Positions 63,816 to 64,000 of a stretch of 64,000 nucleotides of DNA are shown here, piece after piece. The notes beneath the pieces are model-generated. The model saw only the letters and a program-made list of their open reading frames with translations, was not told the origin of the DNA and did not search any database. Source of the stretch: Lanius collurio (taxonomy: Eukaryota; Chordata; Aves; Passeriformes; Laniidae); contig JACBWW010000003.1 in assembly GCA_020086605.1 (NCBI GenBank), forward strand, positions 8,476,753 to 8,540,752, given 5' to 3'. Each line of letters begins with the position of its first letter. Position 1 is the first letter of the stretch. The translations under genes and the position numbers were made by a program.

Positions 63816-64000
63816 ACTAAAACAATTTATTCAAGTTTTCAGTGGTCATTCAGCTTGCACAGGCAGCATACAGAGTTACAAGGAAGCTCGATGACCCATT
63901 CCACAGCTGTCTGCACCCCTGCCTCTTAGCACCATTGATCCACTTTGAGGGGAGAGTGAAATAAGTGAAAGGTTAGGAGTTATATAAAATGGCCAGACAG

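Larger units (their letters stand above)
60090..64000 (-). other. Intron upstream of the zinc-finger exon (partial)
   Basis: The preceding exon, which should end with two bases of a split codon, is not visible up to the window edge. Apart from the splice acceptor and a minus-strand CR1 copy near the end, 60121-63424 looks like plain AT-rich unique sequence; I see no gene, RNA or repeat in it. Confidence 0.6.

Noticed and set aside
1..64000. CRISPR array, operon, phage or bacterial defence system
   Set aside because: No regularly spaced repeats, no compact gene clusters; repeats and splice signals show vertebrate nuclear DNA.
1..64000. tRNA, rRNA or small nuclear RNA genes
   Set aside because: No cloverleaf with A and B boxes and no recognisable snRNA, 5S or 7SK sequence was seen on either strand; a covariance-model scan was not possible here.

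Overview
The window is nuclear DNA from a vertebrate, most probably a bird. It is AT-rich and CpG-poor, and has no long open reading frames, operons or bacterial gene organisation. Every repeat I recognise is avian: CR1 LINE 3' ends (with a degraded ATTCTGTG-type tail on one copy and an ATTCTATGATT-type tail on another) and a solo LTR of the ERVL-like type common in bird genomes. Repeats are sparse, which also fits a bird.

Only one protein-coding segment is convincing. It is a 179-bp internal exon on the minus strand (60089 down to 59911) encoding the end of one C2H2 zinc finger and one complete finger, framed by a strong acceptor and a strong donor. From memory of the family it matches the C-terminal finger region of ZNF407, a large multi-finger nuclear protein with very long introns. 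On that reading the window is almost all intron: at least 59.9 kb downstream of the exon in gene direction (positions 1-59910) and at least 3.9 kb upstream (60090-64000). No other exon of the gene is visible.

Layout: 1-12.6 kb is plain intron with poly-A/T runs, a small CR1 tail, a purine-rich strand block (7.7-8.3 kb) and two striking long hairpins (4145-4205 and 5655-5774). At 12.6-13.4 kb there is a candidate conserved regulatory block. At 22.3-23.1 and 25.1-25.4 kb lie two plus-strand CR1 copies. At 30.6-31.2 kb there is an unusual CpG cluster followed by a dense run of unique, motif-rich sequence, the best enhancer or cryptic-promoter candidate. At 49.86-50.29 kb there is an internally deleted solo ERVL-like LTR. 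A possible second, old LTR lies at 56.7-57.3 kb. A 136-bp-period tandem duplication sits about 560 bp past the exon donor, and a minus-strand CR1 copy lies at 63.4-63.8 kb.

I found no RNA gene, no complete mobile element and no intact viral gene, and nothing that amounts to a new multi-gene system. The points worth following up are the hairpins, the CpG-rich intronic block and the size of the host intron. Family names come from recognition by eye, without database searches.
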